NCBI RefSeq assembly: GCF_000302455.1
Contig: NZ_AMPO01000002.1
Span: forward strand, 1-64,000
Length of the DNA: 64,000 nucleotides
Origin: Methanobacterium formicicum DSM 3637
GTDB taxonomy: Archaea > Methanobacteriota > Methanobacteria > Methanobacteriales > Methanobacteriaceae
Direction of reading: 5' to 3'
Position numbers and translations under genes: made by a program. Numbering within the stretch: position 1 is the first letter of the stretch; each line of letters opens with the position of its first letter. The notes beneath the pieces were generated by a model. It did no database searches. It was not told the DNA's origin and saw only the letters and a list, made by a program, of their open reading frames with translations. Of the stretch, positions 9,122-18,691 are shown piece by piece.

Positions 9122-9728
9122 ATTATATAACAAAATTTTAAACGCTAAATTCATCCCTAAAACTATAGGGGTATTAATTGTGATTTTCATAAATTGGTTA
9201 TTCCAAAGCTTGCTTTATATGGGAATCACTGAAAAAATTTTAAAAATTTTCATAGATTTAGTTCTCTTTTTAGGATTTTTCGTTATTTTTAATCATATTA
9301 CAAATTTTATATCTGCAATTGTCATTTCTTTTATAATTGCACACACATTAAACTGGATTTTTAATGGTCACATATTTGCTCTATTAAAGACATTTGGTAA
9401 CATTAAAACTGAAACTGAAGAATTTAGTTTTTATTTGGATAATCTCAAAAATAGAAGTACAAATGAAAGCAGCATACTATTGGTAGCCACATTTGGTAGT
9501 ATGTCACGAAAAGAGTTGAAAAAAACTTCAGATTTAGATATAAGGGTAATTCGTAAAGAAGGTTTTAATAATGCTTTAAGATCCTCTTTTTTTGTCTTAT
9601 TCGAAAGATCTAATGCTTTTTTTAATAAATTTCCTCTTGACATTTATTTATGTGACAATATGGATTGCATTGAAAAATTAAAAGAGTCTCCTGTGCCAGT
9701 ATATGATCCAAATCAATTATTGAAATAA
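9114..9728 (+). CDS. Membrane-anchored nucleotidyltransferase-fold protein
   Basis: A 204-residue protein with about three hydrophobic segments in residues 15-90 followed by a cytoplasmic domain. That domain has ATFGSMSRKELKKTSDLDIRVI, the G-S-x(9-12)-D-x-D signature of polymerase-beta-type nucleotidyltransferases, near residues 119-140. A further acidic strand (PLDIYLCDN, residues 175-183) may supply the third carboxylate. The ATG overlaps the end of the kinase-like gene by 8 nt, suggesting the two proteins act together. A small-molecule or lipid-phosphate modification linked to glycan assembly is plausible, but this is inference; no characterised relative is recognised. Confidence 0.65.
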   Translation: MNKLYNKILNAKFIPKTIGVLIVIFINWLFQSLLYMGITEKILKIFIDLVLFLGFFVIFNHITNFISAIVISFIIAHTLNWIFNGHIFALLKTFGNIKTETEEFSFYLDNLKNRSTNESSILLVATFGSMSRKELKKTSDLDIRVIRKEGFNNALRSSFFVLFERSNAFFNKFPLDIYLCDNMDCIEKLKESPVPVYDPNQLLK

Positions 9729-9758
9729 AGTTTAGAATTATGATAAACTGTGATTATT

Positions 9759-10874
9759 ATGAAGAATATAAAGATTTGTATAGTATCTGAATATGCATTA
9801 CCATATCTTATTGATAATTCTGGAACGGGTGGGGCGGAATTACAAATGTTTTTATTGGCAAAGGGATTATCAAAACGACATTATGATGTAAATTTCATTG
9901 CATTAGATGAATTAACAGGCACTTATGAATTTAACGGAATAAAAATTTTTGTGCCCTATAACAATAAAAAAAATAGTGGTTATACCCATTTTAATTTAAT
10001 AAACCTTTATAAATTTGTTACAATTTTAAACAAAATTAATGCTGATATCTATATTTTGAGAGGTGGATCTCCATTAACTTCTATTATTTCTTTTTTTGCT
10101 CAATTGAAGAATAAAATTTTTATTTTTTCATCTTCTTCTGATGCAAATGTTAGCACAGCCCTTGAAATAAATAATATTAAAGATTTTATAAAACTACCTT
10201 TTAGATATGGTGTTAAAAATTCTACTCAGGTCTTATGTCAAACAACTCATCAAAAAAATCTTTTAAAAAAGTATGTTTCCAAAAAAGGTTTTGTTGTTCG
10301 AAACATGTTCCAATCCTCCGCAACAAATTTTGAAATTGAAAATAAAAAATCAGTTTTATGGGTTGGAAGATTAATACAAGGAAAATATCCGGAATTATAT
10401 TTAAAATTAGCACTTAAACTACCTAATTATAATTTTAAGATGATATGTAGTCCTTTAAGAGGTAATGAAAAATATTATAATAAAATTAAAAATGAGGCAA
10501 TAGGTATTGAAAATTTAGAATTCATAGGATTTGTTCCACATAATGAAATATTAAAAAACTTTGTTGATGCTGCTCTGTTCGTAAACACTTCTGCTTCTGA
10601 AGGGTTTCCAAACACTTTTTTAGAGGCTTGGAGTTGTGGTACTCCTGTTTGTTCATTGAACTGTGATCCTGATAAAATCATTTCAACATATAAATTGGGG
10701 ATAAATGTTGATAATTTTGATGAATTAGTTACTAAAACAGATTTCCTTTATAAAAATGATAAATTAAGAAATCAATTTTCTAAAAATTGTATAATGTATG
10801 TTAAAAAATATCATGATTTTGAAACAATCATTGATCAGTATGATCATTTATTTAAGAATTTAATGAAAATATAA
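9759..10874 (+). CDS. GT4 family glycosyltransferase
   Basis: A GT-B enzyme of about 371 residues. I start at the ATG at 9759 because a GTGAT motif stands just before it; an in-frame GTG at 9750 would add three residues. The N-terminal half has SGTGGAELQMFLLAKGLSKR, the glycine-rich GT4 acceptor-side loop. The donor half has SVLWVGRLIQGKYPELYLKLA near residue 210 and ASEGFPNTFLEAWSCGTPV near residue 285, the E-x7-E region of retaining GT4 enzymes. It follows the nucleotidyltransferase-like gene by about 30 nt and is probably in the same operon. Donor and acceptor are unknown. Confidence 0.82.
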   Translation: MKNIKICIVSEYALPYLIDNSGTGGAELQMFLLAKGLSKRHYDVNFIALDELTGTYEFNGIKIFVPYNNKKNSGYTHFNLINLYKFVTILNKINADIYILRGGSPLTSIISFFAQLKNKIFIFSSSSDANVSTALEINNIKDFIKLPFRYGVKNSTQVLCQTTHQKNLLKKYVSKKGFVVRNMFQSSATNFEIENKKSVLWVGRLIQGKYPELYLKLALKLPNYNFKMICSPLRGNEKYYNKIKNEAIGIENLEFIGFVPHNEILKNFVDAALFVNTSASEGFPNTFLEAWSCGTPVCSLNCDPDKIISTYKLGINVDNFDELVTKTDFLYKNDKLRNQFSKNCIMYVKKYHDFETIIDQYDHLFKNLMKI

Positions 10875-10923
10875 TTCTTCTTTAATCATTTATGATAAAA
10901 TAAATAACTTTAAATGTGGAAAA

Positions 10924-11802
10924 ATGAACCGAACTGAAATCAGGAGCAAAATTATACTTTTGCTCAAAAAAAATAAGGATGACGATATCGCCTTGATTTT
11001 TAATGAAAATTTTGATAAAATTGATTTGAGAGGACTATCGATTGAAAATTTAATATTAAATGACATAAATTTGTTGAATATGTTTAATAATGGGTCTTTT
11101 TTCAATAAATGTAATTTTAACAATGTTAATTTTTTTAATTCTGATTTTAGGGGCGTAAAATTTAAAGATACAACTTTTAATAATATAAAATTTCAAAATT
11201 CTCAAATAATTGGTGCAGAATTTGTTAATTGTACTTTTGAAAATATTATATTTTCTAAATGTGATTTAACAGGTTCAAATTTCCTCAAAAATCGATATAA
11301 AACTCCATTAAAATTGGAGTTATCTAATATGTACAATACTGAATATCAAAAAAGTTATTTTAACAATTTGTCTAGTTTAAATATTTTAGATTATTACTAT
11401 CACAAATTTTGCATGTTCTTTAAAAAAAATAACCTAAATTTAATACTTTTATTGTTTTATCTAATGTTTAGAGTCATTTTAAACTGTGATATTCCTCTAC
11501 ATTTGATAGAATTAGGGAAAAATGTTAGATTTGCACATTTGGGATTTAATACAATTATAGTAGGACATACAAAAATCGGTAATAATACTTGGATTGGGCC
11601 TAATGTTAACATTTTCAGTAGAAGAAAAACTCGGATAAAAATAGGAAAAAATGTAGTTATTGGCATTGGTGCAAAAGTGAGTGCAGATATTGGGGATAAT
11701 GTAATTATAGGTGCTGGAGCATTAGTTTTAGATGATATACCATCAAATTCAACAGTATATGGTCAAAAATCAAAAATTATGATAATGGAAAATACAGACT
11801 GA
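10924..11802 (+). CDS. Pentapeptide-repeat / hexapeptide acyltransferase fusion
   Basis: A 292-residue protein joining two different beta-helix types. Residues about 35-125 are pentapeptide repeats of the A(D/N)LxX kind with F or L at every fifth position (for example NFNNVNFFNSDFRGVKF), predicting a right-handed quadrilateral helix. After a hydrophobic linker (LNLILLLFYLMFRVI, residues about 174-190) the C-terminal part carries hexapeptide repeats with V/I every six residues and HTKIGNNTWIGPNV, NVVIGIGAKVSADIG, resembling serine acetyltransferase-like left-handed helix acyltransferases that O-acetylate sugars. The histidine in VGHTKIG may be catalytic. It closes the + strand GT run, 49 nt after the GT4. 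A glycan O-acetyltransferase is likely; the role of the pentapeptide part is unknown. Confidence 0.75.
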   Translation: MNRTEIRSKIILLLKKNKDDDIALIFNENFDKIDLRGLSIENLILNDINLLNMFNNGSFFNKCNFNNVNFFNSDFRGVKFKDTTFNNIKFQNSQIIGAEFVNCTFENIIFSKCDLTGSNFLKNRYKTPLKLELSNMYNTEYQKSYFNNLSSLNILDYYYHKFCMFFKKNNLNLILLLFYLMFRVILNCDIPLHLIELGKNVRFAHLGFNTIIVGHTKIGNNTWIGPNVNIFSRRKTRIKIGKNVVIGIGAKVSADIGDNVIIGAGALVLDDIPSNSTVYGQKSKIMIMENTD

Positions 11803-11848
11803 TTTCCTACATCAATTATTACAGAATTTCATTCACATATTTCCCTAT

Positions 11849-13627
11849 TTATTTTTTTATAATTAACCATGTATCAAATTCTCCATTGGAATATAATTTA
11901 TTTACATTTTGATCATAATTTAACTTTTCAAAATCGGTTGTTGACCATCTAATATTTGCTAACTCCGGAAAAACATCAATATAATATGTTTTGTCTCTCT
12001 GAGTTAAAATCAAATAAACATTTTTGTCATAAAATTCAGACAATGATGTCGAATTGTTATATCCAAAATGATAAGGTACAATGTTCTTTTTATACATTAT
12101 TATATTTTTTTGGTTTATTCCCAAATACGCTGCGAATCTATCCGGATCAATAGAAATACCCGAAATAGGTGTTTTCACATTTCTATCCTCAAAAAACCAA
12201 TTAAATCCAATTATTTCTGATTTACTTGTTTCTAAAGATGTTGAAAGGCTGTAATGTGATGGATACGTAGTTAATGACCCATTGACAAATATTAATAATA
12301 ATATTAGTGCTATTGCGGATAAATAAATATTTTTATAACTTTTAATCTTTCCTATGATCTTATATAAAAAAAATCCTGAGATAATTATGCAAAAGTAAGT
12401 TATATATATTAACATACGAGTGGGCCCAAAAAGGTTTAAAAAATAGAAAGAAATGAGTGTTATACCTAGAATAATTAAGGGGAAATATAACATTAAAAGA
12501 TTTTTCATTCTTTCGTTTTTTCTTTCTTTCCATATAATAGGAAATGCCAAAACTGACATAATAATAAAAAATAAGGGACCACCATATGTTTTCAAGCCAT
12601 ATTCAACGATATTATATCCAAGATTATTTGCATAAGCTGCTTGATTGCTTAATTTTGAGATTGAAGTTGGACCTCCTTCCGAAATTAAAGTATGAATGTT
12701 AATTAAAGTTTTATCCCATAAATAAAATGAGGAAATCCAAGTGATGGTCCACACTCCGACTAAGATGATTAAAGTAAGGCTGATATTTATAATAACATCT
12801 TTTCTTTTCGAATACTTTTCAGAAAAAAATGCGAATCCAAGCAAGGAAGCTACAATAAGTAACATTGAAATTGCTACAACTGGATGGAATGGTGGTAATA
12901 AAAAAACCATAATTATCAATAAGATTCTCCATTGGATACGATTTTGTTCAGTTAATATACTTTTTATTAAAATCATCATTACCAATGGAAAAAATAAATT
13001 TGCTAAATGATTTGGAGTAAATGAGATATACCACCCTAAAATAAGTGTACAACTAAAAATAGTGGCTAAAATGCTTTTTTTATAATCTTTAAGGATGGAG
13101 TTTGATAGTACATATACGAAAGGTATGCACAATATTTCAAAAAATAATGGCAGTATCCAGCTTGCTGAATTTAATGAAATATCTGAGATAATTAAAAATT
13201 GGGACGAAAATATATGTAAAATCGGATAAAAATTGGTTTTTTCAAAAAATCCATATTTTAAAATATAATTTATTTTATTAATATGATCAGAAGGATCTCC
13301 TGACATGTTCCATAGGAAATATCCTTTCATTATCGCCAATGATAAAACTAGAATACTGCTAAAAGTAACTAAAAAAAATCCTAAAAAGATATAATTTTTA
13401 TTAAATTTATATTTCATGCAGTATACTACTATAAATGTACCTAAAAAGAAATTTAAGAATACTGCTATCCAAAAAATAATATCTGTAGTCCTATAAATTG
13501 AGGATTCAAAACCAGTACTTGGATTTTTAGATATTATTAATAAAGAAATTGTTATTAATATTAAGCTTATTATACAACTTATTTTAAATAAATTGCTTGG
13601 ATTTCCTATGTTTATTCTATTGAACAT
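11849..13627 (-). CDS. Polytopic membrane protein, possible GT-C glycosyltransferase
   Basis: A 592-residue protein with roughly eleven to thirteen hydrophobic segments filling residues 15-470 and a soluble C-terminal tail of about 120 residues on one side. Just after the third segment there is SGDPSDHINKINYILKYG followed by FYPILHIFS. This acidic D-x2-D-H motif in the first large loop, followed by a YP-x-LH element, resembles lipid-phosphosugar-dependent GT-C enzymes. I have no recognised named relative, so GT-C is inference. It is 8 nt downstream of the GT4 at 13636 on the same strand and therefore probably co-transcribed, and convergent with the acetyltransferase fusion. Confidence 0.7.
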   Translation of the reverse strand: MFNRINIGNPSNLFKISCIISLILITISLLIISKNPSTGFESSIYRTTDIIFWIAVFLNFFLGTFIVVYCMKYKFNKNYIFLGFFLVTFSSILVLSLAIMKGYFLWNMSGDPSDHINKINYILKYGFFEKTNFYPILHIFSSQFLIISDISLNSASWILPLFFEILCIPFVYVLSNSILKDYKKSILATIFSCTLILGWYISFTPNHLANLFFPLVMMILIKSILTEQNRIQWRILLIIMVFLLPPFHPVVAISMLLIVASLLGFAFFSEKYSKRKDVIINISLTLIILVGVWTITWISSFYLWDKTLINIHTLISEGGPTSISKLSNQAAYANNLGYNIVEYGLKTYGGPLFFIIMSVLAFPIIWKERKNERMKNLLMLYFPLIILGITLISFYFLNLFGPTRMLIYITYFCIIISGFFLYKIIGKIKSYKNIYLSAIALILLLIFVNGSLTTYPSHYSLSTSLETSKSEIIGFNWFFEDRNVKTPISGISIDPDRFAAYLGINQKNIIMYKKNIVPYHFGYNNSTSLSEFYDKNVYLILTQRDKTYYIDVFPELANIRWSTTDFEKLNYDQNVNKLYSNGEFDTWLIIKK

Positions 13628-13635
13628 TTTATAAC

Positions 13636-14901
13636 CTATAAACTATCTAGAATATCTGAAAATTTTTTTGCCATGGATTTATGGTTATATTTATTTACTT
13701 CATTTTTAAGACCATGATAACTGACTTCTTTGTTAACAATGTAATCACCATAAAATCTTTCCAATTCTAATTTAATATCGTTTATATTATCTGTACTTAT
13801 TCCTGTATTAGTCTTTTTAAGTAATTTTTCAATAACGCCATTTTTAACGCCTATATGGAATATTGGTCTTTCAGCGGCTAGATAATCAAAAAGTTTTCCT
13901 GTAAAAAATCCTTTTTCTCGAGGATCGTTTGCTGTTATTAATAATAATAATTGGGCTTCTCTTTGTTTTTGGATGGATAGATCTCTTGAAATTTCTCCAA
14001 AAATCTCTGTAACTTCAGATAAATTATTTTTTTCTATATCTTTTTCTAACCAGTCTTCTTTAGGTCCATAAAATTGTAATTTCATATCTTTTGGATCGAT
14101 GATTCCATCTGTGATTAATTCATTAATTGAAATAAGCAAAGGTTCAGGATCTCTTATCCCATTATATAATGTTCCGGTGTAAGTTATCGAGAATTTTTTG
14201 GATATTTCAGTGCCTGGATTTATTTGCTTTGGATCGAATCCATTCATAATTGTATAAATTTCTTTATCATTATGAATTTCATTCAGTTTCTCTTTTAAAG
14301 GATCAGAAATAGTAGTTATTGCTTTAGCTGATTTTAATGTTTTTATTTCCAATTTAGTATCTAAATGCTTTCTAATTTTAGAATAATTTTTATAATGATT
14401 TTGTGACCAGAGATCTCTATAATCTGCAATCCAGGGTAAATCATGATTTTCACTTAGTTTTTTAGCAATAAGATGACAAGTTGCTACGGGGTATGTGCTA
14501 ACGATTGCATCAAACTTATTCTCTTTTAAAAGTTTATTTCCAGATTCTAAAGCTGGTTTTAACCATCCTTTATGAGTATCTGGGTATGTAACTATTTCAG
14601 ACGAAAATTTCACAAAGGAATTTAAAAAACTTTTTTTGTTTTTGTTATTATTAACTCCAATGTTTCCTTTTAATGCAGTTCCATTTGTGAAGCCTATTTT
14701 TTTTTTCCATACTGAAATTATATCTTCTTCATAATTAGTTTCGACAGAATCAAACTCAGATGATTTTGAATGAGATTTAACCGTTAAAATAGTGGGGTTC
14801 CAACCAAATTCTTTTAAATATTTCGCTAAGCCCCTCATACGGACTGAACCTATTACTTGATCATTATTAAAACTGTAACTGATTATTAAAACCCTTTTCA
14901 T
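13636..14901 (-). CDS. GT4 family glycosyltransferase (WbuB-like)
   Basis: A 421-residue GT-B enzyme. It begins KRVLIISYSFNND, then SVRMRGLAKYLKEFGW, the standard N-terminal pattern of WbuB-like GT4 proteins. In the middle, DLPWIADYRDLWSQNHY near residue 148 is a strong family motif. The donor domain has FSITYTGTLYNGIRDPEPLL near residue 227 and EKGFFTGKLFDYLAAERPIF near residue 328, where the Lys/Glu-Phe-Asp-Tyr pattern replaces the usual EAxA motif. It starts a short - strand operon with the polytopic protein at 11849. A 588-bp AT-rich gap lies upstream, shared with the divergent gene at 15490. Confidence 0.83.
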   Translation of the reverse strand: MKRVLIISYSFNNDQVIGSVRMRGLAKYLKEFGWNPTILTVKSHSKSSEFDSVETNYEEDIISVWKKKIGFTNGTALKGNIGVNNNKNKKSFLNSFVKFSSEIVTYPDTHKGWLKPALESGNKLLKENKFDAIVSTYPVATCHLIAKKLSENHDLPWIADYRDLWSQNHYKNYSKIRKHLDTKLEIKTLKSAKAITTISDPLKEKLNEIHNDKEIYTIMNGFDPKQINPGTEISKKFSITYTGTLYNGIRDPEPLLISINELITDGIIDPKDMKLQFYGPKEDWLEKDIEKNNLSEVTEIFGEISRDLSIQKQREAQLLLLITANDPREKGFFTGKLFDYLAAERPIFHIGVKNGVIEKLLKKTNTGISTDNINDIKLELERFYGDYIVNKEVSYHGLKNEVNKYNHKSMAKKFSDILDSL

Positions 14902-15489
14902 ATGATATCTCCAGGTATTAAATGCAGAATTATTTGGATATGTTAATTGTGTTCTTTTAAACTGAATATATTAATTAATATGATTAAATTTTCTATTTTT
15001 GCTCGTTTCCAGCGCAGGAACTATGTATAATGCTACTTTAAAACATTTGATAAAATTTCATATAAATTTTCTTATTTTAAATTCATTTTAACAAGTGCAT
15101 TACATTAGAATATCTTTATATGACTATTATGAATTTAAATGTTAATTATCATGGAATTTTAAATCATTTTTTTTGGAAAATTATTATTGATTAATTTTAT
15201 TTAATAGCTTTATTTTATGTATATTTTCCATTAGATTGTTATAATACTTTATTTAGTGTTGATAAACATTTTATTTGACAGATATTATTAATAAGATCAA
15301 AATATGACATAAAAATGTTACTCATTATAACATATTAATTTGTTTGTTTTTCAATTATTTATGGGATTGAAAATATATTTAACAGATGAAAATGATTATT
15401 ATGATGATTTCACAAGATGATGATTAGCATTAACATTTTTATCATCTTACTATTTATTATTCTTATAAAAAAAATCAGGGTGAACAAAA
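14902..15489. other. 588-bp AT-rich divergent intergenic region
   Basis: No gene is supported here. The stretch is extremely AT-rich, carries several TATA-like runs, and must contain the promoters of the divergent genes at 14901 (-) and 15490 (+). An 8-bp inverted repeat, AAGATGAT at 15414-15421 and ATCATCTT at 15441-15448, lies about 40 nt before the + strand start and could be an operator or leader hairpin. Nothing resembling an RNA gene was recognised. Confidence 0.5.
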
Positions 15490-16647
15490 ATGAGACTTCT
15501 AAAAATTGGATCTTTGAATATACCTAAAAATAGATGGTTAGATGCTTTAGAGGTGTTTGATAAAATTTATGTTTTATGTTATTTGAATGAAAAAGAAATT
15601 ATAGATGATAATATAATTTACTTGAAATTTGGCTCAGGCGGTAAACCTAAAAAAATAGTCAATTTCTTTTTATTACGTATGATTAAATTTTTCAATACAA
15701 GGAATGAAGGATTGTTAAAAGTTTTTATATTTTTCCTAAGAATATTTAACTTAAATATCTTCAAAAGAATTCAATCCATTGATTTTGACTGTGTTCATTC
15801 GAGTTATAATGATTTTGATGATTCTGGATTATTAACGCTTTTATCATATCCTTATATAAAAAATAAGTCTATTACTAGAGCTTACAAAGAGACTAGGCCA
15901 AAATGTAATATAATTGAAAAATTAAATTTTGAAATTGCAAATAGGGTAGTATTTAATCGAAATGAAAATAAATTGTATTTTTTTAAAAAATATGAGAAAA
16001 TTGATTGGAATAAAAAAAATATCATTACTGGTTTGGATGAAGATTTTAGATCAGAAAAAATCATTTCAAATATTGTTTATGATGGTAAATTATCATTTTT
16101 AGATAAATTTCCGCATGTAGTGGTGTTATCAGGTAGAGTGATGTCAGATGATCATAATGAAAGAAGTGGAACAAGGCTAAATTATATTCCGCTTATAAGA
16201 AATTTTTTAAAAAAAGGTTTTATTCTTCATTTGCACACACAAAAAATGATTCCTGACTCCAATGGTATTAACCAATACGAAAAATTGAAAACTCAACATC
16301 CTAACTCCTTTTTCATTGAAGATCCACTAGATTTCGAAAATTTTCCTATAGACTCATATAGAATCCTTAGTCGTTATGATTTTGGAATTTTACATAATAT
16401 TAAGGAGAATGAATCTGTTTCTGAATTCGATAAAATAAACATCCCACATCGTTTTTATGAATATCAAAATGCAGAAGTCCTACCTATAGTTCGCAAAGGT
16501 AGTACCCTTGTAATGGAAAAAATATTCAACGAATATCATTGTGGTTATGTATATGAAAATATAGAAGAATTAAAAAAAATAGACATAAAAGAATTTAATT
16601 TTATGAAAAGGACATTTAAAGAATATATTGAGATTTTATACAGTTAA
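15490..16647 (+). CDS. Unrecognised protein, possible GT-B glycosyltransferase
   Basis: A 385-residue protein with no confident family. The start MRLLKIGSLNIPKNRWLDAL, alternating strands and helices in both halves, FPHVVVLSGRVMSDDHNE near residue 210 and a late NIPHRFYEYQNAEVLPIV near residue 317 are arranged as in GT-B glycosyltransferases, whose second half begins with a strand and Gly-Arg pair and later binds the donor. The usual EAxA motif is not evident. It is monocistronic on the + strand between two - strand operons and overlaps the glf stop tail-to-tail by 4 nt. Composition is among the most AT-rich in the window, consistent with transfer. The call is inferred from fold-like pattern and context. 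Confidence 0.55.
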   Translation: MRLLKIGSLNIPKNRWLDALEVFDKIYVLCYLNEKEIIDDNIIYLKFGSGGKPKKIVNFFLLRMIKFFNTRNEGLLKVFIFFLRIFNLNIFKRIQSIDFDCVHSSYNDFDDSGLLTLLSYPYIKNKSITRAYKETRPKCNIIEKLNFEIANRVVFNRNENKLYFFKKYEKIDWNKKNIITGLDEDFRSEKIISNIVYDGKLSFLDKFPHVVVLSGRVMSDDHNERSGTRLNYIPLIRNFLKKGFILHLHTQKMIPDSNGINQYEKLKTQHPNSFFIEDPLDFENFPIDSYRILSRYDFGILHNIKENESVSEFDKINIPHRFYEYQNAEVLPIVRKGSTLVMEKIFNEYHCGYVYENIEELKKIDIKEFNFMKRTFKEYIEILYS

Positions 16648-17789
16648 AATTCTTTTATTTTTTCAAAAAGTTTCAGGGCGTTAAAGATTACCATATCCAT
16701 ATTGTAATATTTGTAATCTGCAAGCCTCCCTAATAAGAATAGATTTTCTATTTTGTTAGCTTTTTTAAGATATTTTTTATAAATTTCATAGTTTTCATTT
16801 TTTGGTATGGGATAATAAGGAATATTTTTGTTTTTTTCATATTCTTCAGGTATTTCCTTTGATATCGTAGTTTTGTCATGTTTTTGAAGGGTTAGATGTT
16901 TATATTCAGTTATCCTAGTAAATTCATAATCATTGGGATAATTGATGGTACCGACTTTTTGATAGTACTCGATTGGATGTGTTTCGAATATAAATTTTAA
17001 CGAACGATATTTTAATGTACTATACTCATAATTAAAAAGCTCGTCAATCATTCCAGTGTATATAACTTTACCCTTGAACGGTTTTGCATTGAAAAATATT
17101 TCATTATTTTTTATTTTCAATACATCGTTAAAACTAGTTTTTTGACTTATTTGAATCAAATTATTTGATAACAAGTTCTTAAAGAGATTATGATATCCTT
17201 CTTTTGGAATACCTTGATATTTATCATGAAAATAGCGATTGTCATTGGAGATAATTATAGGAAGTCTTTCAGTAACTGAGGGATCAAGTTCTTCTGGTTT
17301 AATACCCCATTGTTTTTTGGTGTAATTTAGAAAGACCTTTTCATAAATGAAATCTGCAACAAACTTTAAGTCTTTATCATCATTCCTCCTTAGTTCTAAA
17401 ATGGATACTTTTGAACCAAACTCAAATTCATTTATCAACTTTTTTTCAATATATTCTGCTTCTTTTGGAGGTAGTAAATCATGAAGAGTGTTTAAGTTAA
17501 ATGGTAAAGGCACATTTTTATTTTCGATGTGTCCTAAAACATGATGCTCGTAATTATTCCATTCCGTGAATTTTGATAGATAATCCCATACTAATTTTAT
17601 ATTTGTGTGGAAAATATGTGGACCATATTTATGTATTAAAATACCATTTTTATCATAACAATCAGCACAATTACCTCCCAGGTGGTTCCTTTTTTCAACA
17701 ATTAAAACTTCTTTTTCTAGATCATTTGCTATTCTCTCTGCGATCACAGAACCGGATAATCCTGCACCCACTACTATGAAATCAAACAT
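16644..17789 (-). CDS. glf: UDP-galactopyranose mutase
   Basis: A 381-residue flavoenzyme that interconverts UDP-galactopyranose and UDP-galactofuranose, giving the precursor for Galf in surface glycans. The N-terminal FAD-binding loop is VVGAGLSGSVIAERIA, followed by RNHLGGNCADC. Family motifs HKYGPHIFHT, FVADFIYEKVFLNYTKKQWG and, late, VFITRITEYKH-type FTRITEYKHL and FLLGRLADYKYYNMD are all present, so active-site arginines and the flavin site appear intact. Length is normal for bacterial and archaeal Glf. It is the last gene of the - strand block, 8 nt after the GRE activase. This predicts furanosidic galactose, or a derivative, in the island's product. Confidence 0.95.
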   Translation of the reverse strand: MFDFIVVGAGLSGSVIAERIANDLEKEVLIVEKRNHLGGNCADCYDKNGILIHKYGPHIFHTNIKLVWDYLSKFTEWNNYEHHVLGHIENKNVPLPFNLNTLHDLLPPKEAEYIEKKLINEFEFGSKVSILELRRNDDKDLKFVADFIYEKVFLNYTKKQWGIKPEELDPSVTERLPIIISNDNRYFHDKYQGIPKEGYHNLFKNLLSNNLIQISQKTSFNDVLKIKNNEIFFNAKPFKGKVIYTGMIDELFNYEYSTLKYRSLKFIFETHPIEYYQKVGTINYPNDYEFTRITEYKHLTLQKHDKTTISKEIPEEYEKNKNIPYYPIPKNENYEIYKKYLKKANKIENLFLLGRLADYKYYNMDMVIFNALKLFEKIKEF

Positions 17790-17797
17790 TATAACCT

Positions 17798-18691
17798 CTA
17801 AATCTTTAAAACTTTTACTTCTATTCCTAAATCAGACTCTAATTTTGTTTTTAGATTATTAATCTGGTCTTCTTTTATTTGATATCTAATAAAGTCCAAA
17901 TTGAGACTTTCATACTTATTTTCAGCAAAATTATGCACTTTTAATATTTCTATTTTTTTAATTTTGTTCTTAGAAATGAATTGAAATAACATTTTAAGAT
18001 TTTTCTTATTGTAAGTGTGCGGATAAACTAAGGGGAATCTCAATTGGATTTTATTGTTTTGAATAGCTTTAAAGTTATTCAAAAAATTTTTTATGTTTCC
18101 ATTTAAAATATCTAAGCATTGGTTTTTTTGAAAAATTTTGATGTCCACTAACCAAAGATCGACATAGTGTTTAATGTAATTAAGATATTCTATAGGGGCA
18201 AATAGTGATGTTTCAATTGTCACATGAATTTTTTCATTTTTTAAAATTTTTAAACAATCTACCAAATTGGAAGATTGTAATAAAGGTTCTCCTCCTGAAA
18301 AAGTAACTCCACCATTACTAGCATCAAAATATTTTTTGTCTTTTTTAATTTGATAAACCAATTCTTCAACTGTTAATTTCTCCCCATAAATACCAATTGC
18401 CTGAGTTGGACATATTTCAATGCATTTTCTGCAATTAAAACATTCAGATTCGCCTTTAATTTTAATTAAATCACTAGGTTTTACTATTCTATTCACATCA
18501 CATATATTTACACATTTATCACAGCTTATGCACTTAGATTTTTGATAATAAAATTCTTGTGTATTGTTAATGTTCTCAGGATTGCAACACCATGGACATT
18601 TAAGTGAACATCCTTTTAAAAAAATAGTAGTTCTTGTTCCAGGTCCATCTTGTAGACTAAATCGTTGGATATTAGTAATTAATAGACTCAT
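17798..18691 (-). CDS. Glycyl radical enzyme activating protein (radical SAM)
   Basis: A 297-residue radical S-adenosylmethionine enzyme that should abstract the alpha-hydrogen of the glycine in its partner GRE. The SAM cluster motif CSLKCPWC gives cysteines 28, 32 and 35 in the C-x3-C-x2-C pattern. Two ferredoxin-like sites follow (CISCDKCVNIC and CFNCRKCIEICP, about residues 54-93), as in activases of decarboxylases and dehydratases rather than the short pyruvate formate-lyase activase. GGVTFSGGEPLLQ is the GGE motif that binds SAM. Its ATG lies inside the end of the GRE gene (20-nt overlap), so the two are made together. This should function only under strict anoxia. Confidence 0.93.
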   Translation of the reverse strand: MSLLITNIQRFSLQDGPGTRTTIFLKGCSLKCPWCCNPENINNTQEFYYQKSKCISCDKCVNICDVNRIVKPSDLIKIKGESECFNCRKCIEICPTQAIGIYGEKLTVEELVYQIKKDKKYFDASNGGVTFSGGEPLLQSSNLVDCLKILKNEKIHVTIETSLFAPIEYLNYIKHYVDLWLVDIKIFQKNQCLDILNGNIKNFLNNFKAIQNNKIQLRFPLVYPHTYNKKNLKMLFQFISKNKIKKIEILKVHNFAENKYESLNLDFIRYQIKEDQINNLKTKLESDLGIEVKVLKI

